DNA of 61,879 bases from Clostridia bacterium (GCA_017452945.1 JAFTLD010000004.1:1-61879); one strand, 5' to 3'; shown: positions 28,510 to 37,785, counted from the first letter of the stretch. A program made the numbers and translations. Notes: generated by a model not told the origin, from the letters alone.

Positions 28510-28600
28510 GCGGGCGATTCGTGAATCGCCCCTGCGGAATGTCAAAATAGTTCGAAAACACAGACCCATAATGCGTAGGGGCGATTCACGAATCGCCCGC
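28510..28600. repeat. Intergenic palindromic repeat (GGGCGATTCGTGAATCGCCC)
   Basis: Two inverted copies of a self-complementary 20-mer lie at 28511-28530 and about 28580-28599, within longer arms that pair GCGGGCGATTC with GAATCGCCCGC. The core is palindromic by itself, so both local hairpins and one long hairpin can form. It lies between mrnC and the cyclophilin gene. No coding potential. Confidence 0.75.
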
Positions 28601-28636
28601 TACGCGCACATATATATAACGAAAGGAAGTTTTATC

Positions 28637-29137
28637 ATGAGCAATCCAAAGGTTGTATTGCATATCAAGGAGTATGGGGATATTACGCTTGAGCTGTATC
28701 CCGACAAGGCACCCGAAACGGTGGCTAATTTTGTTAAGCTGGTAAGCGAGGGCTTTTATTCCGGTCTGATCTTCCACCGCGTCATTCGCGGCTTTATGAT
28801 CCAGGGCGGCGGTATGGATGAGGGCTTCAACCAGAAGCCTGCAAAGTCGATCAAGGGCGAGTTCCGTTCCAACGGCTTTGCGCAGAACGATCTGCGCCAT
28901 ACAAAGGGCGTGATCTCCATGGCAAGAACCCAGGTCAAGAACTCCGCATCCTCCCAGTTCTTTATCATGCACGCCAATTCTCCCCACCTGGACGGTGAGT
29001 ATGCAGCGTTCGGTGCGGTTACCGAGGGTATTGAGGTTGTGGACGCCATCGCAGCTACAAAGACACGCAGCGTGGGCTGGTATGACGACGTACCCGTATC
29101 TCCCATCGTGATCGAGAGCGCAGAGGTCATTGCGTAA
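28637..29137 (+). CDS. Cyclophilin-type peptidyl-prolyl isomerase
   Basis: A 166-residue single-domain cyclophilin without signal peptide, so cytoplasmic protein folding. It shows IFHRVIRGFMIQGGG (catalytic Arg and the substrate-binding Phe), NDLRHTKGVISMAR, the SQFFIMHAN strand and the YAAFGAVTEGIEVVDAI region. The start at 28637 has GAAAGGAAG upstream; a longer in-frame reading would run through the palindromic repeat and is rejected. Confidence 0.92.
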   Translation: MSNPKVVLHIKEYGDITLELYPDKAPETVANFVKLVSEGFYSGLIFHRVIRGFMIQGGGMDEGFNQKPAKSIKGEFRSNGFAQNDLRHTKGVISMARTQVKNSASSQFFIMHANSPHLDGEYAAFGAVTEGIEVVDAIAATKTRSVGWYDDVPVSPIVIESAEVIA

Positions 29138-29172
29138 AAGCGATCGCAGAGAGAGATGAAATGAAAAAACAA

Positions 29173-29209
29173 AAAAGCAGGAGTCACAGTGTTGAAGACT
29201 TCTGCTTTT
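29173..29209. terminator. Bidirectional terminator
   Basis: The stem AAAAGCAGGAGTC pairs with GACTTCTGCTTTT (one G-U) around an 11-nt loop, with A-rich and T-rich flanks. It serves the cyclophilin gene and the convergent pgsA gene. Confidence 0.85.
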
Positions 29210-29226
29210 TATTTACGTTGCCCGTC

Positions 29227-29853
29227 TTAAATATCGTGACGGATATATTTTGCACCGCCGATGAGGTAGTTGATGCCCGACCAGACCGTGATGACGATCA
29301 TGGCAGCGGTGGTTGCAAGCGAGATGGGCATATAGGTGGCCATGAACGCAGGCACGTTAATGCCGGGGATCGCGTAGATCAGCGGCTCGATGATGACCGC
29401 GCAAATGCAAACGATCTGCAAAACGGTCTTGATCTTGCCAAGCATATTGGCAGCAATCACCTGTCCGTCACCCTGCACGGCCAAAAGACGAATGCCGGTC
29501 ACGGCCAGCTCACGGAAGATGACAGCCACGGTAGCCCAGATAAACAGCGCGTGGATCGACTCATAATCCGATTTGTACATGATCATGAGCATAGCACCAA
29601 TTACCATCAGCTTGTCTGCAAGCGGATCCATGAATTTGCCGAAGTTGGTCACCAGTCCGTATTTACGGGCGATCTTGCCGTCCAGCATGTCGGTCAGCGA
29701 AGCGACAATGAACAGCACCACACCTGCGACGTTGCAGATGACGTGTGCGGTGGTTCCGATGTCAAAAAGCTCCGGCACGGCCATGACTGCCATAAAAATG
29801 GGTACCATGATCAGACGCAGCAGAGTCAGCTTATTGGGGAGATTCATTTTCAT
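29227..29853 (-). CDS. pgsA: CDP-diacylglycerol-glycerol-3-phosphate 3-phosphatidyltransferase
   Basis: An integral membrane enzyme making phosphatidylglycerol phosphate from CDP-diacylglycerol and glycerol-3-phosphate. The CDP-alcohol phosphotransferase motif appears as DGKIARKYGLVTNFGKFMD followed by PLAD, with all the metal-binding acidic residues. About 208 residues and six helices are standard. Three in-frame ATGs occur; 29853 is chosen because GGAGG is 8 nt upstream, against 2 nt for the one at 29859. It lies just downstream of rimO, as in many Firmicutes. Confidence 0.93.
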   Translation of the reverse strand: MKMNLPNKLTLLRLIMVPIFMAVMAVPELFDIGTTAHVICNVAGVVLFIVASLTDMLDGKIARKYGLVTNFGKFMDPLADKLMVIGAMLMIMYKSDYESIHALFIWATVAVIFRELAVTGIRLLAVQGDGQVIAANMLGKIKTVLQIVCICAVIIEPLIYAIPGINVPAFMATYMPISLATTAAMIVITVWSGINYLIGGAKYIRHDI

Positions 29854-29868
29854 ACTCATATCCTCCGT

Positions 29869-31200
29869 TTATTTGGTCTGTACAGCCTCACCGAACAGGT
29901 CGTAGTCGATCACGTCCGAGATCTGTACGTCTACGTAAGAGCCGGGAGCGGGACGGTAGGTCGCGCGGAAATATACCTTGCCGTCAATGTCGGGGGCATC
30001 GGCGTCGCTGCGGCCGTAGCAGGTTTCGCTGACGGGGTCGTAGTCCTCGCAAAGCACGCGCACGACCTTGCCGATCTTTTGTTCGTTCAGCTCGGCACCG
30101 ATCAGCATCTGCTCCTTCATGATGACGTCGTATCTGTCCTGCTTGATCTGCTCGTCGATCTGATCCGGGAAATCGTAAGCGGGAGTATCCTCCTCGCGCG
30201 AGTAGGTGAACACGCCAAGGCGGTCAAATCTCGCTTCTTTGACAAATTCGCAAAGCTCCAGAAAATCCTCTTCGGTCTCACCGGGGAAACCCACGATAAA
30301 GGTGGTGCGCAGCGTCATGCCGGGGATGGTGCGCAGCCTTGCGATCGCGTCCTTGATCATCGCGCTGTCACCGTGGCGGTTCATAGCCTTCAGCATGCGG
30401 TCGCTGATGTGCTGAATGGGCATGTCGATGTATTTGATAATGCGGTCGTTGTCGCGAATCTCGGCAACAAGCGCGTCGGTGATCTTGTCGGGGTAGCAGT
30501 AAAGCAGGCGCAGGCGAACCGATTTTGTCGCGTCGGTGATGGCGCGCAGCAGCTTGTCCAGCGCGTATTCACCGTAAAGGTCAAGACCGTAGCGCGTGAT
30601 GTCCTGCGCAATGATCGAGATCTCTCGCGCACCCAAAGCCTCTAATTGCACGGCCTCCTCTACCAGCTCCTCGATGGGACGGGAGCGGAATTTGCCGCGA
30701 ATGCCGGGAATGGCACAGTAAGCGCAGCGGTTGTCGCAGCCCTCACCGATTTTCAGATAGGTCGCGTATTCGGGGGTAGTCAGCACGCGGTCACCGCCCA
30801 GAGCAACCGTGTTTTTGTCCTCTTTGGAAAAATATTTCTGCGGAATTTTTGCGGTTACTGCCTTGATCGCGTCCACAATGTTGTGGATCGAGCCAACGCC
30901 CAGCACCGCGTCAACCTCGGGCATTTCCTCGATGATCTGCTCTCCGTAGCGCTCGGCAAGACAGCCCGTGACGATGATTGCTTTGAGATCGCGGTGCTCC
31001 TTGAGCCAAGCCACGTCCAAAATGTTGTCAATGGCCTCTTTTTTTGCGCTCTCAATAAAAGCGCAGGTGTTTATAATGATCACGTCCGCCTCAATGTCCT
31101 CGGGGGTAATTTCATAGCCCGCCTCGGCAATGTGATGCAGCATCACCTCGGTATCCAGCTGATTTTTGCAGCAACCGAGAGAAATAAAACCAATTTTCAT
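29869..31200 (-). CDS. rimO: Ribosomal protein S12 methylthiotransferase RimO
   Basis: A radical-SAM enzyme that adds a methylthio group to an Asp of ribosomal protein S12. The N-terminal MTTase domain starts MKIGFISLGCCKNQLDTE. The radical-SAM cluster motif is GCDNRCAYCAIP, with the RimO-type IRGKFRSRPIEELVEEA after it and a C-terminal TRAM domain. Length 443 is typical. A second cysteine directly follows the first conserved cysteine (GCC). The start at 31200 has GAGG upstream and lies close to a good promoter. Confidence 0.94.
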   Translation of the reverse strand: MKIGFISLGCCKNQLDTEVMLHHIAEAGYEITPEDIEADVIIINTCAFIESAKKEAIDNILDVAWLKEHRDLKAIIVTGCLAERYGEQIIEEMPEVDAVLGVGSIHNIVDAIKAVTAKIPQKYFSKEDKNTVALGGDRVLTTPEYATYLKIGEGCDNRCAYCAIPGIRGKFRSRPIEELVEEAVQLEALGAREISIIAQDITRYGLDLYGEYALDKLLRAITDATKSVRLRLLYCYPDKITDALVAEIRDNDRIIKYIDMPIQHISDRMLKAMNRHGDSAMIKDAIARLRTIPGMTLRTTFIVGFPGETEEDFLELCEFVKEARFDRLGVFTYSREEDTPAYDFPDQIDEQIKQDRYDVIMKEQMLIGAELNEQKIGKVVRVLCEDYDPVSETCYGRSDADAPDIDGKVYFRATYRPAPGSYVDVQISDVIDYDLFGEAVQTK

Positions 31201-31235
31201 ATCTATATACCTCGTTCCGTAGTATACCATTTTGT

Positions 31236-31265
31236 ATTATAGCATACAGGCGCATTGTTTGTCAA
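31236..31265 (-). promoter_or_regulatory. Sigma-A promoter for rimO-pgsA
   Basis: TTGACA and TATAAT with an 18-bp spacer on the minus strand, about 36 bp before the rimO start. Confidence 0.8.
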
Positions 31266-31376
31266 GCAGGCAGAGAAAAGAAAGGCATACACAGGGGACT
31301 GATGAAACAGAGAAAATATTGAAAAGAGGGCTGTCTGAACATATCGGAAAAGTTTCATATCGTGATGAAAACCACA

Positions 31377-31405
31377 TTGACTTCTTCCTGCAATCGTGAT
31401 AAAAT
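31377..31405 (+). promoter_or_regulatory. Sigma-A promoter for the MATE gene
   Basis: TTGACT and TAAAAT with a 17-bp spacer. The expected transcript start near 31412 excludes the longer in-frame readings upstream and supports the start at 31437. Confidence 0.7.
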
Positions 31406-31436
31406 AATGGTAGTTATCATTTTCATCGGAGGTCCC

Positions 31437-32837
31437 ATGGCACTTATCAAACCCAACAGATTGATCGGCGACCGCGCGTTTTACAAAACGCTGATCACGG
31501 TCGCGCTTCCGATCATGCTGCAAAACGGCATTACGGAATTCGTTTCGCTTTTAGATAATATCATGATCGGTCACACCGGCACCGAGCAGTATAATGCGGT
31601 GGTCATTGTCAATCAGCTGGTGTTCGTGTATGCGGTCTGCGTGTTTGGCGCGATTGCGGGCGCCGGCATTTTCTCTGCGCAATTTCATGGCAACCGTGAC
31701 GAGGAGGGCGTGCGCAACGCCTTCCGCTTCAAGCTGTATGCTGCGGGGGCTGTCATGCTGGTGGCGGCGTATCTGTTCATTTTCCACGGTGATGATTTGA
31801 TCTCCTTGTACCTGCACGATACGGGAGAGGAGGTAGACCTTGCACTGACCTTGGAGTACGGCTTGCAATATCTGCACATCATTCTGATCTGCATGGTGCC
31901 GCACGCGCTGACGCAGGTGTATGCCTCGACGCTGCGCGAAACGGGAAAAACCGTGCCTCCCATGATTGCAGGCAGCGTGGCGCTGCTTGTCAACCTGGTG
32001 GGCAATTATCTGCTTATTTTCGGCAATTTCGGCATTCCCGAAATGGGTGTGCGCGGTGCTGCGCTTGCAACCGCTTTGGCAAGATTTGTGGAGTTTGGGA
32101 TCGTCGCGGTGTATACGCACGCCAACAAAAAGAAAAATCCCTTTGCCAAGGGGCTGTACCGCACGCTGCTTGTGCCGCGCGCTCTGATCGGTAAGATCAT
32201 GGTCAAAGGGGTGCCGCTGCTGGCAAATGAGATTTTGTGGTCGGGCGGCATGGCCGTGCTTGCGCAGTGCTATTCTGTGCGCGGACCTGTGGCGGTGGGT
32301 GCGTACGGCATCACCAGTACCATGAGCAATATGTTCGGCATTGCCATGCTGGCGCTTGGTAACGCGGTTGCCATTATCGTGGGACAAAAATTGGGTGCAG
32401 GGGAGATCGAAGAGGCAAAAATTGCCGATTCCCGCCTGATCTTCACCTCCACGGCCGCCTGTGCCGTCATTGGCGGCGTCATGGCGCTCACAGCCCCTCT
32501 GTTCCCGCAGCTGTTCTCGGAGGTATCGGAGGAATCGCGCGCGTTGGCGGTGGACATGATCCGCATCGCGGGCCTGATATTGCCCTTCAACGCTTTTGCA
32601 CACTCCACCTATTTTACCTTGCGTTCGGGTGGCCGCACGCTGTTCGTGTTCGCGTTTGACAGCGGCTTTATGTGGCTGCTTTGCGTGCCTACAGCGTTTA
32701 TTTTAGGACATCTGACAAGTATTCCGCTCGTTCCCATGTACGCCATCGTGCTCTCTTTGGAGCTGATCAAATGCGTGCTCGGCTTCTTCTTTGTCAAGTC
32801 GGGCTTCTGGGCAAAAAATCTGATAAAGGAGTCATAG
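31437..32837 (+). CDS. MATE family multidrug/metabolite exporter
   Basis: A 466-residue polytopic membrane protein of the MATE superfamily, exporting drugs or metabolites with Na+ or H+. It shows the family start (FYKTLITVALPIMLQNG), about 12 hydrophobic helices in two halves, and QLVFVYAVCVFG and GNAVAIIVGQKLGAGE, the duplicated MatE signatures. The GGAGG site is only 4 nt from the ATG, which is short. The FAD oxidoreductase gene follows after 4 bp, so the two are one transcript. Substrate is not predictable. Confidence 0.9.
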   Translation: MALIKPNRLIGDRAFYKTLITVALPIMLQNGITEFVSLLDNIMIGHTGTEQYNAVVIVNQLVFVYAVCVFGAIAGAGIFSAQFHGNRDEEGVRNAFRFKLYAAGAVMLVAAYLFIFHGDDLISLYLHDTGEEVDLALTLEYGLQYLHIILICMVPHALTQVYASTLRETGKTVPPMIAGSVALLVNLVGNYLLIFGNFGIPEMGVRGAALATALARFVEFGIVAVYTHANKKKNPFAKGLYRTLLVPRALIGKIMVKGVPLLANEILWSGGMAVLAQCYSVRGPVAVGAYGITSTMSNMFGIAMLALGNAVAIIVGQKLGAGEIEEAKIADSRLIFTSTAACAVIGGVMALTAPLFPQLFSEVSEESRALAVDMIRIAGLILPFNAFAHSTYFTLRSGGRTLFVFAFDSGFMWLLCVPTAFILGHLTSIPLVPMYAIVLSLELIKCVLGFFFVKSGFWAKNLIKES

Positions 32838-32841
32838 GATC

Positions 32842-34530
32842 ATGAAGCATCTGACTTACAAGACCGATCTTTGTGTGGTGGGCGGCGGCCTTTCGGGGCT
32901 TTGCTGCGCCATTGCAGCGGCAAGGCACGGAATCAAGGTCGTCTTGGTGCAGGATCGCTCGGTGCTTGGCGGCAACGCGTCAAGCGAGATACGCATGTGG
33001 GTTTGCGGTGCAAACGGTGACGGAAATCGCGAGAGCGGCATCATCGAGGAAATCATGCTGGAGAATTATTATCAGAATCCGGGGCTGAAGTTCCCGATCT
33101 GGGACAGCGTGCTTTACGAAAAGGCCATGGCCGAGCAAAATCTGACGCTGCTGCTGAATACCTCCTGTTTGGATGCCGTCATGGACGGGGATCGCATCGT
33201 ATCCATCAAGGCGTGGCAGTCGAATGCCGAGACCTTCCACGTTGTCGAAGCCAAATATTTTGCCGATTGCTCGGGGGATTCGATCTTAGCCCCCTTGAGC
33301 GGTGCGAAATATACGTACGGCCGCGAGGCAAAGTCCGATTATGGCGAGAGCATCCCGCCCGATGTGGCCGACCGAAAGACCATGGGCATGAGCTGCCTGT
33401 TTCAGATCCGAGAAACCGATCATCCCGTCAAGTTTACCCCGCCCGCATGGGCGTACAGCTATCCGAGCGATGCGGATCTGCCGTATAAATCGCACAATAA
33501 GGGCAGCAATTTCTGGTGGATCGAGGTTGGCGGTGAGTGGGATTGCATTCACGATACCGACCGCTGCCGCGACGAGCTCTTAAAGATCTGCTACGGTGTG
33601 TGGGATCACATGAAAAATCACGGTGATCACGGTGTGGAGAATTGGGAGCTGGAATGGATCGGATTTTTGCCGGGCAAGCGTGAGAGCCGCAGGTATATAG
33701 GCAAATACGTGGTCACGCAGAACGACGTGGAAGCCGAGGGGCGCTTTGACGATATGGTTGCCTACGGCGGCTGGACCATGGACGACCATTTTCCCGAAGG
33801 GTTTTACTATACAAAAGGTGAGACGACCATTCATCACCCGGCTCCGCAGCCATGGGGGCTCCCTCTGCGCTGCATGATCTCGGAGAATATTGAGAATCTG
33901 GTGTTCGCGGGGCGTAACATCAGCGTTACGCACGCAGCGCTGTCCTCCTCGCGCGTCATGGCTACCTGCGCGGTGCTTGGTCAGGCGCTGGGTACGGCTG
34001 TCGCACAGGCGGTCAAGGACGGCTGTCACGTCGCAAACGTGGACATTGCGCGATTGCAGCAGACCTTGATGGACGACGACTGCTATCTGCCGTGGCATAC
34101 AAGAAAGATCTCTGCGCTCTCGCGTACAGCCGATTGCAGCGACGAGGTGGTGCGCAACGGACAGGATCGCGGGGAGCAAAACGCGTGGATCGGCAAGGTC
34201 GGGGACAGCGTGACCTATACCTTTGCGCACGACGAGCAGGTCAGCGAGATCCGACTGGTGTTTGACAGCCATCTTGACCGCGATTATGACAACATGCCTT
34301 GCAATTATCCGCTGGTGCAGACCAAGTACAAGGTACCGCATACGTTGATTGACGCATATCGCATCGAGGGCGAGAGCGAGAATGGCGAAAAATTTGAGCT
34401 CTGCGTGGACGAAAATCATCAAAGATTTGTCAAGCATCGCGTGGATTGGCGCGTCAAGACCGTGCGTTTTGTGCCGATTTCCACGTACGGCTGTGAGCAG
34501 TTCAGACTGTTCGCGTTTGATGTGAAATAA
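32842..34530 (+). CDS. FAD-dependent oxidoreductase (FAD_oxidored family)
   Basis: A 562-residue cytoplasmic flavoprotein. The N-terminal Rossmann motif VVGGGLSGLCCAIAAARHG is followed by VLGGNASSEIRMWVCG, typical of PF12831-type proteins, and by the second FAD contact FAGRNISVTHAALSSSRVM. The last about 130 residues form a beta-sandwich-like domain (from WIGKVGDSVTYTF), a combination often seen near polysaccharide-utilisation genes. The reaction is unknown. AAAGGAG precedes the start, and the coupling to the MATE exporter is tight. A terminator lies about 110 bp downstream. Confidence 0.82.
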   Translation: MKHLTYKTDLCVVGGGLSGLCCAIAAARHGIKVVLVQDRSVLGGNASSEIRMWVCGANGDGNRESGIIEEIMLENYYQNPGLKFPIWDSVLYEKAMAEQNLTLLLNTSCLDAVMDGDRIVSIKAWQSNAETFHVVEAKYFADCSGDSILAPLSGAKYTYGREAKSDYGESIPPDVADRKTMGMSCLFQIRETDHPVKFTPPAWAYSYPSDADLPYKSHNKGSNFWWIEVGGEWDCIHDTDRCRDELLKICYGVWDHMKNHGDHGVENWELEWIGFLPGKRESRRYIGKYVVTQNDVEAEGRFDDMVAYGGWTMDDHFPEGFYYTKGETTIHHPAPQPWGLPLRCMISENIENLVFAGRNISVTHAALSSSRVMATCAVLGQALGTAVAQAVKDGCHVANVDIARLQQTLMDDDCYLPWHTRKISALSRTADCSDEVVRNGQDRGEQNAWIGKVGDSVTYTFAHDEQVSEIRLVFDSHLDRDYDNMPCNYPLVQTKYKVPHTLIDAYRIEGESENGEKFELCVDENHQRFVKHRVDWRVKTVRFVPISTYGCEQFRLFAFDVK

Positions 34531-34555
34531 AAAATACTCTCATGCATTGAATGAA

Positions 34556-34629
34556 TTCGCGGAAGGGGAGATCCTCCCCAGCGAAATTTGGTGCAAGATT
34601 GTTTGTAGGGGAGGCGTTTTTGCCTCCCG
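34556..34629. repeat. Two adjacent intergenic hairpins
   Basis: TTCGC-GGGGAG / CTCCCC-GCGAA (34556-34585) and GGGAGGC / GCCTCCC (34608-34628) lie between converging genes. They resemble degraded pieces of the GC-rich repeat family in this window. Confidence 0.5.
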
Positions 34630-34643
34630 TATGCCAACAAAAA

Positions 34644-34679
34644 AGGCAATATCAAACCCACTCGGGAATGATATTGCCT
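34644..34679. terminator. Bidirectional terminator
   Basis: A perfect 11-bp stem AGGCAATATCA / TGATATTGCCT with a 14-nt loop, flanked by AAAAAA on the left and GTTTTTT on the right. It separates the FAD oxidoreductase gene and trxB. Confidence 0.88.
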
Positions 34680-34690
34680 GTTTTTTCGCT

Positions 34691-35617
34691 TTATATTTGC
34701 TGCATTGCCAAATATTCCTCTGCGTGGTGTGCGGCAACCGCACCGTCGGCAGCCGCGGTCACGACCTGGCGCAAGGCCTTGGTGCGCACGTCGCCTGCGG
34801 CATAAACGCCCTTGATCGAGGTCTGCGTGCTTTCATCTGCCACAATATAGCCCTGTGCGTCAAGCTCCAACTGATCCTTGAAGAGCTCAGTGGCGGGGCA
34901 GCGGCCAATGCTGACGAACAAGCCGTCGATGGTCACCTCGCGCGTGTCCCCCGTGGGCAGATCGGTCAGTGTCACGCTCGTAATTCGCTTGTCTGCGTGC
35001 AGGGCAGTGACTGCAGAGTTCCATGCGAACTCCACGTTTTGCGCTTGCATAAGCGGTGCGTGGTAGATCCTTGTCGCACGCAAGGTATCTCTGCGGTGTA
35101 CCAGGATCACCTTTTCACAAAGTCCGGAGAGGTAGAGTGCATCTGATGCTGCGGAATTACCGCCGCCCACCACCATGACCGTTTTGCCCTTGTAAAAGCG
35201 GCCGTCGCAATGCGCGCAATAATGCACGCCGCGACCGATCAGGGCTTGCTCGTTTTCCAGCCCCAAAGGACGCGGAGAAGCACCCGTGGCAATGACCACG
35301 GTGCGCCCGAAATATTCTCCGTCGGTGGTGAGTACGCGCTTGATTGCGGGAGCGAGATCCACCTCGGTGACCTCAGCGTATGCGCTTTTGGCGCCAAAGC
35401 GCTCTGCGCCCGCCATCATTTTCATGCCAAGCTCTATGCCGTCAATCCCCGCATCAAAGCCGGGGTAATTGTCAATGATATCGGTGGTAGCCATCTGTCC
35501 GCCGGGGCAGATCTTTTCAAGCACCAGCACGTCAAGGCCTGCGCGCGCTGCGTAGAGCGCTGCTGTGTAGCCGGCCGGGCCGCCGCCCAGCACCAGCATA
35601 TCGTGTACGTGTGCCAT
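34691..35617 (-). CDS. trxB: Thioredoxin-disulfide reductase
   Basis: A 308-residue flavoprotein that transfers NADPH electrons to thioredoxin. The N-terminal FAD motif is VLGGGPAGYTAALYAARAG. The redox-active cysteines are in YCAHCDG (Cys-Ala-His-Cys, a common CAxC form). The NADPH motif is VVGGGNSAASDALYL, and the C-terminal FAD site is GVYAAGDVR. It starts 1 bp after the trxA stop, so the pair is an operon with reductase and substrate made together. Confidence 0.95.
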   Translation of the reverse strand: MAHVHDMLVLGGGPAGYTAALYAARAGLDVLVLEKICPGGQMATTDIIDNYPGFDAGIDGIELGMKMMAGAERFGAKSAYAEVTEVDLAPAIKRVLTTDGEYFGRTVVIATGASPRPLGLENEQALIGRGVHYCAHCDGRFYKGKTVMVVGGGNSAASDALYLSGLCEKVILVHRRDTLRATRIYHAPLMQAQNVEFAWNSAVTALHADKRITSVTLTDLPTGDTREVTIDGLFVSIGRCPATELFKDQLELDAQGYIVADESTQTSIKGVYAAGDVRTKALRQVVTAAADGAVAAHHAEEYLAMQQI

Positions 35618-35618
35618 A

Positions 35619-35921
35619 TCAGAGAAGCGCTAAGATCGCAGCCTTGGGACGCGCACCGGTTACCTGATTGGCAACCTCGCCATTCTTGAGGACTACCAGA
35701 GTGGGAATGCTCATCACACCGTATTCCTGTGCCAGTTCTCCCTGCTCGTCCACGTTGATCTTACCAACGATAATGTCATCTCTCTCGCCCGCGATCTCCT
35801 CAATGATGGGGGCAACCATGCGGCAAGGGCCGCACCAATCTGCGTAAAAGTCCAGCAATACGGGCTTTTCGCTGCTCTTGATCTCTGCAAAATTTTCCTT
35901 TGTTACGTGAATGACTGCCAT
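35619..35921 (-). CDS. trxA: Thioredoxin
   Basis: A 100-residue cytoplasmic thioredoxin with active site WCGPCRM, the buried Asp (LLDFYADWC) and the cis-Pro loop MSIPTLVV. It is slightly shorter than E. coli TrxA. It is first in the trxA-trxB transcript, and GAAAGGAAA precedes the start. Confidence 0.96.
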   Translation of the reverse strand: MAVIHVTKENFAEIKSSEKPVLLDFYADWCGPCRMVAPIIEEIAGERDDIIVGKINVDEQGELAQEYGVMSIPTLVVLKNGEVANQVTGARPKAAILALL

Positions 35922-35978
35922 GTTTTTGTTTCCTTTCTTGTATGAACTGTAATATATTATTGACTTTTTGAGAACGAT

Positions 35979-37757
35979 TTACTCGGTTATGTCTGTCAGC
36001 GTGCTGTTTTGGCTTGTTTGCTCGTCTAACTTAACGTTTTTGCAGTATTTGAGCGTGACGCGCTGGTTTCTGGAGTTCGAAAAGTCGTTATCCCGGAAGG
36101 TCAGGGAGTCTATGCAAACGCCGTATACTGCGTTTTTGTGGCCGGCATCGAAGGAGTTATTTTCGATCGTAATGTTTTGATGAATATAAGAGGAATAGGT
36201 CTTGCTCGGATCGTCGTGATTGGTGGCGATCTGAATGATGCCCAAGGCGTACTCACCGCAATTCTCAAAGGTGTTGTTACGGATGACTACGTTTTTGGCA
36301 GGTGCCATTTCATACCAGTATTCCAGATCGGGTGCGAGCAAAATTGCGGCAAGCGCGGTGTCCTTGAAGGTGCAGTTTTCCACCAGCACGTTTTCGGTCT
36401 GCAGCAAAAATCCGCGTGCGCGGTTGCTTTGCACCGTGGTGTTTTTGATGGTAACTGCGGGGTGCATGGATGCGTTGGAAATGACCGTGCCGGCGCTGAC
36501 ACCATTTGGCAGCGCATCAAAGGTATAGGTATTTTCATCTGTTTGCGTCACGGTCGCGCGGCCAAGATAAGCAAAGGTTTCGCCATCGTAAAAATCGATT
36601 TCATCGCCTGCTTTTGCCCAAGTGCTGCTGAAGGAAAAGCGCGGTGCGGAAACGGTGGCGGTATTGCCGCTGACACGGTCTACTACGTAAGCCATGTCGT
36701 GCACGTTGACACAGTCGTCGCCCGGTCGCTCAAAGTGGCAATTCTCAACGTTCAAGCTGCCGCCAAGTGCTGAGATATGCAAAATGTCGGCATTCAGACT
36801 CATGAGCGACTGCTCGTTTTGGGGCTTTACCGTCACGTTTTGAAGTGTGGCGTTTTGGCATCTGTCACCTATGATGATGCCACCGTTCAGGGAATTGTGC
36901 ATGGTGATATTTTCAAACACCATGTCCGTCGAGTTTCCCACGTTTATTACGTAATCCGATGCGGTGGACAGGCGCAGGCATACTCGCGTCCCCTTGGTCA
37001 GGTTGCTGACGCCGCCCGCGTCGAGCCCCGTGACGCGCAGAGTGGTGTCCGAAAGCTTTTCAAGCGGGAAATTGGCCGCCGCGTATTGCTCCAGCTTTTT
37101 ATCCGGAACGCCTTGCTTGGTAAAGGTGTTGATGATCGTCGCATATTCCTCCCCCGTGAATTGTGCGGTGTCGGCAATTTCAAGTACCACCGAGCCGCCG
37201 TCCTTGGAGAGCACGGTTCCCGAAAGAGAGGTGGGGATATCGTATCCGAGCGTAAAGCCCTGTACGGTAACGCCCTGACAGCCGTTGATCACAAAGATGC
37301 TGGACGAAGCAGTGTAGGCACGGATATCCTCGGGGATATCGGGATCGTCCATGGGGGATTGCGTGGCTGATGTGTTGGTCACGTCGGTACGAAGAACAGT
37401 AGCGTTCTCCCCGATCAGGCTGATCTGCTTTTTCTCAAGCAGATATATGGGGAAAGCGATCTCGTACGTGCCCTCGGGGAAACGGATTTCGGTGTTGTCG
37501 GGAACAGACAGCAGCTTTTGCGCAAAAATGAGCGAATTGGCTTTTCCGTATCCTTGACCGGGCGTGATGCCCCAATCCTCGGTCACGTTTATTACGGTGG
37601 CCTGAACCTCAGTTGAGCCGTCGGATTCGGAGGAAGCGGTGTTATCCGTGCTGTTTGTGCTGTCTGTGCCGTCGGGAACGTTCGGGGAGGTCTCGCAGCC
37701 TGCAATAGTGGCAAGGCAGACAAGACCGCAAAGCAGCAATGTGAGCGATTTTTTCAT
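35979..37757 (-). CDS. Right-handed beta-helix lipoprotein (pectate lyase-like fold)
   Basis: A 592-residue lipoprotein. The signal peptide ends LATIAGC (Cys near residue 22), followed by a Ser/Thr/Asp-rich linker. An N-terminal segment resembling the pectate-lyase-3/epimerase start (SLIFAQKLLSVPDNTEIRFPEGTYEI) is followed by many PbH1-type coils (ENITMHNSLNGGIIIGD, NVTVKPQNEQS, NCHFERPGDDCVNVHD). The fold is typical of enzymes acting on acidic or alpha-linked polysaccharides; the substrate is unknown. DDCVNVHD offers acidic candidates of the GH28/GH110 type. The start is set by AAAGGAGCG 6 nt upstream; the longer reading lacks a signal peptide. Confidence 0.75.
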   Translation of the reverse strand: MKKSLTLLLCGLVCLATIAGCETSPNVPDGTDSTNSTDNTASSESDGSTEVQATVINVTEDWGITPGQGYGKANSLIFAQKLLSVPDNTEIRFPEGTYEIAFPIYLLEKKQISLIGENATVLRTDVTNTSATQSPMDDPDIPEDIRAYTASSSIFVINGCQGVTVQGFTLGYDIPTSLSGTVLSKDGGSVVLEIADTAQFTGEEYATIINTFTKQGVPDKKLEQYAAANFPLEKLSDTTLRVTGLDAGGVSNLTKGTRVCLRLSTASDYVINVGNSTDMVFENITMHNSLNGGIIIGDRCQNATLQNVTVKPQNEQSLMSLNADILHISALGGSLNVENCHFERPGDDCVNVHDMAYVVDRVSGNTATVSAPRFSFSSTWAKAGDEIDFYDGETFAYLGRATVTQTDENTYTFDALPNGVSAGTVISNASMHPAVTIKNTTVQSNRARGFLLQTENVLVENCTFKDTALAAILLAPDLEYWYEMAPAKNVVIRNNTFENCGEYALGIIQIATNHDDPSKTYSSYIHQNITIENNSFDAGHKNAVYGVCIDSLTFRDNDFSNSRNQRVTLKYCKNVKLDEQTSQNSTLTDITE

Positions 37758-37785
37758 GGCGCGCTCCTTTCGTACGATTTTTTCC

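Noticed and set aside
28510..28600. CRISPR-like repeat pair
   Set aside because: Only two copies, in inverse orientation, with a single unequal spacer and no cas genes.
35922..35978. Promoter for trxA on the minus strand
   Set aside because: An AT-rich TATATT is present but no acceptable -35 at 16-18 bp, so it was not annotated.
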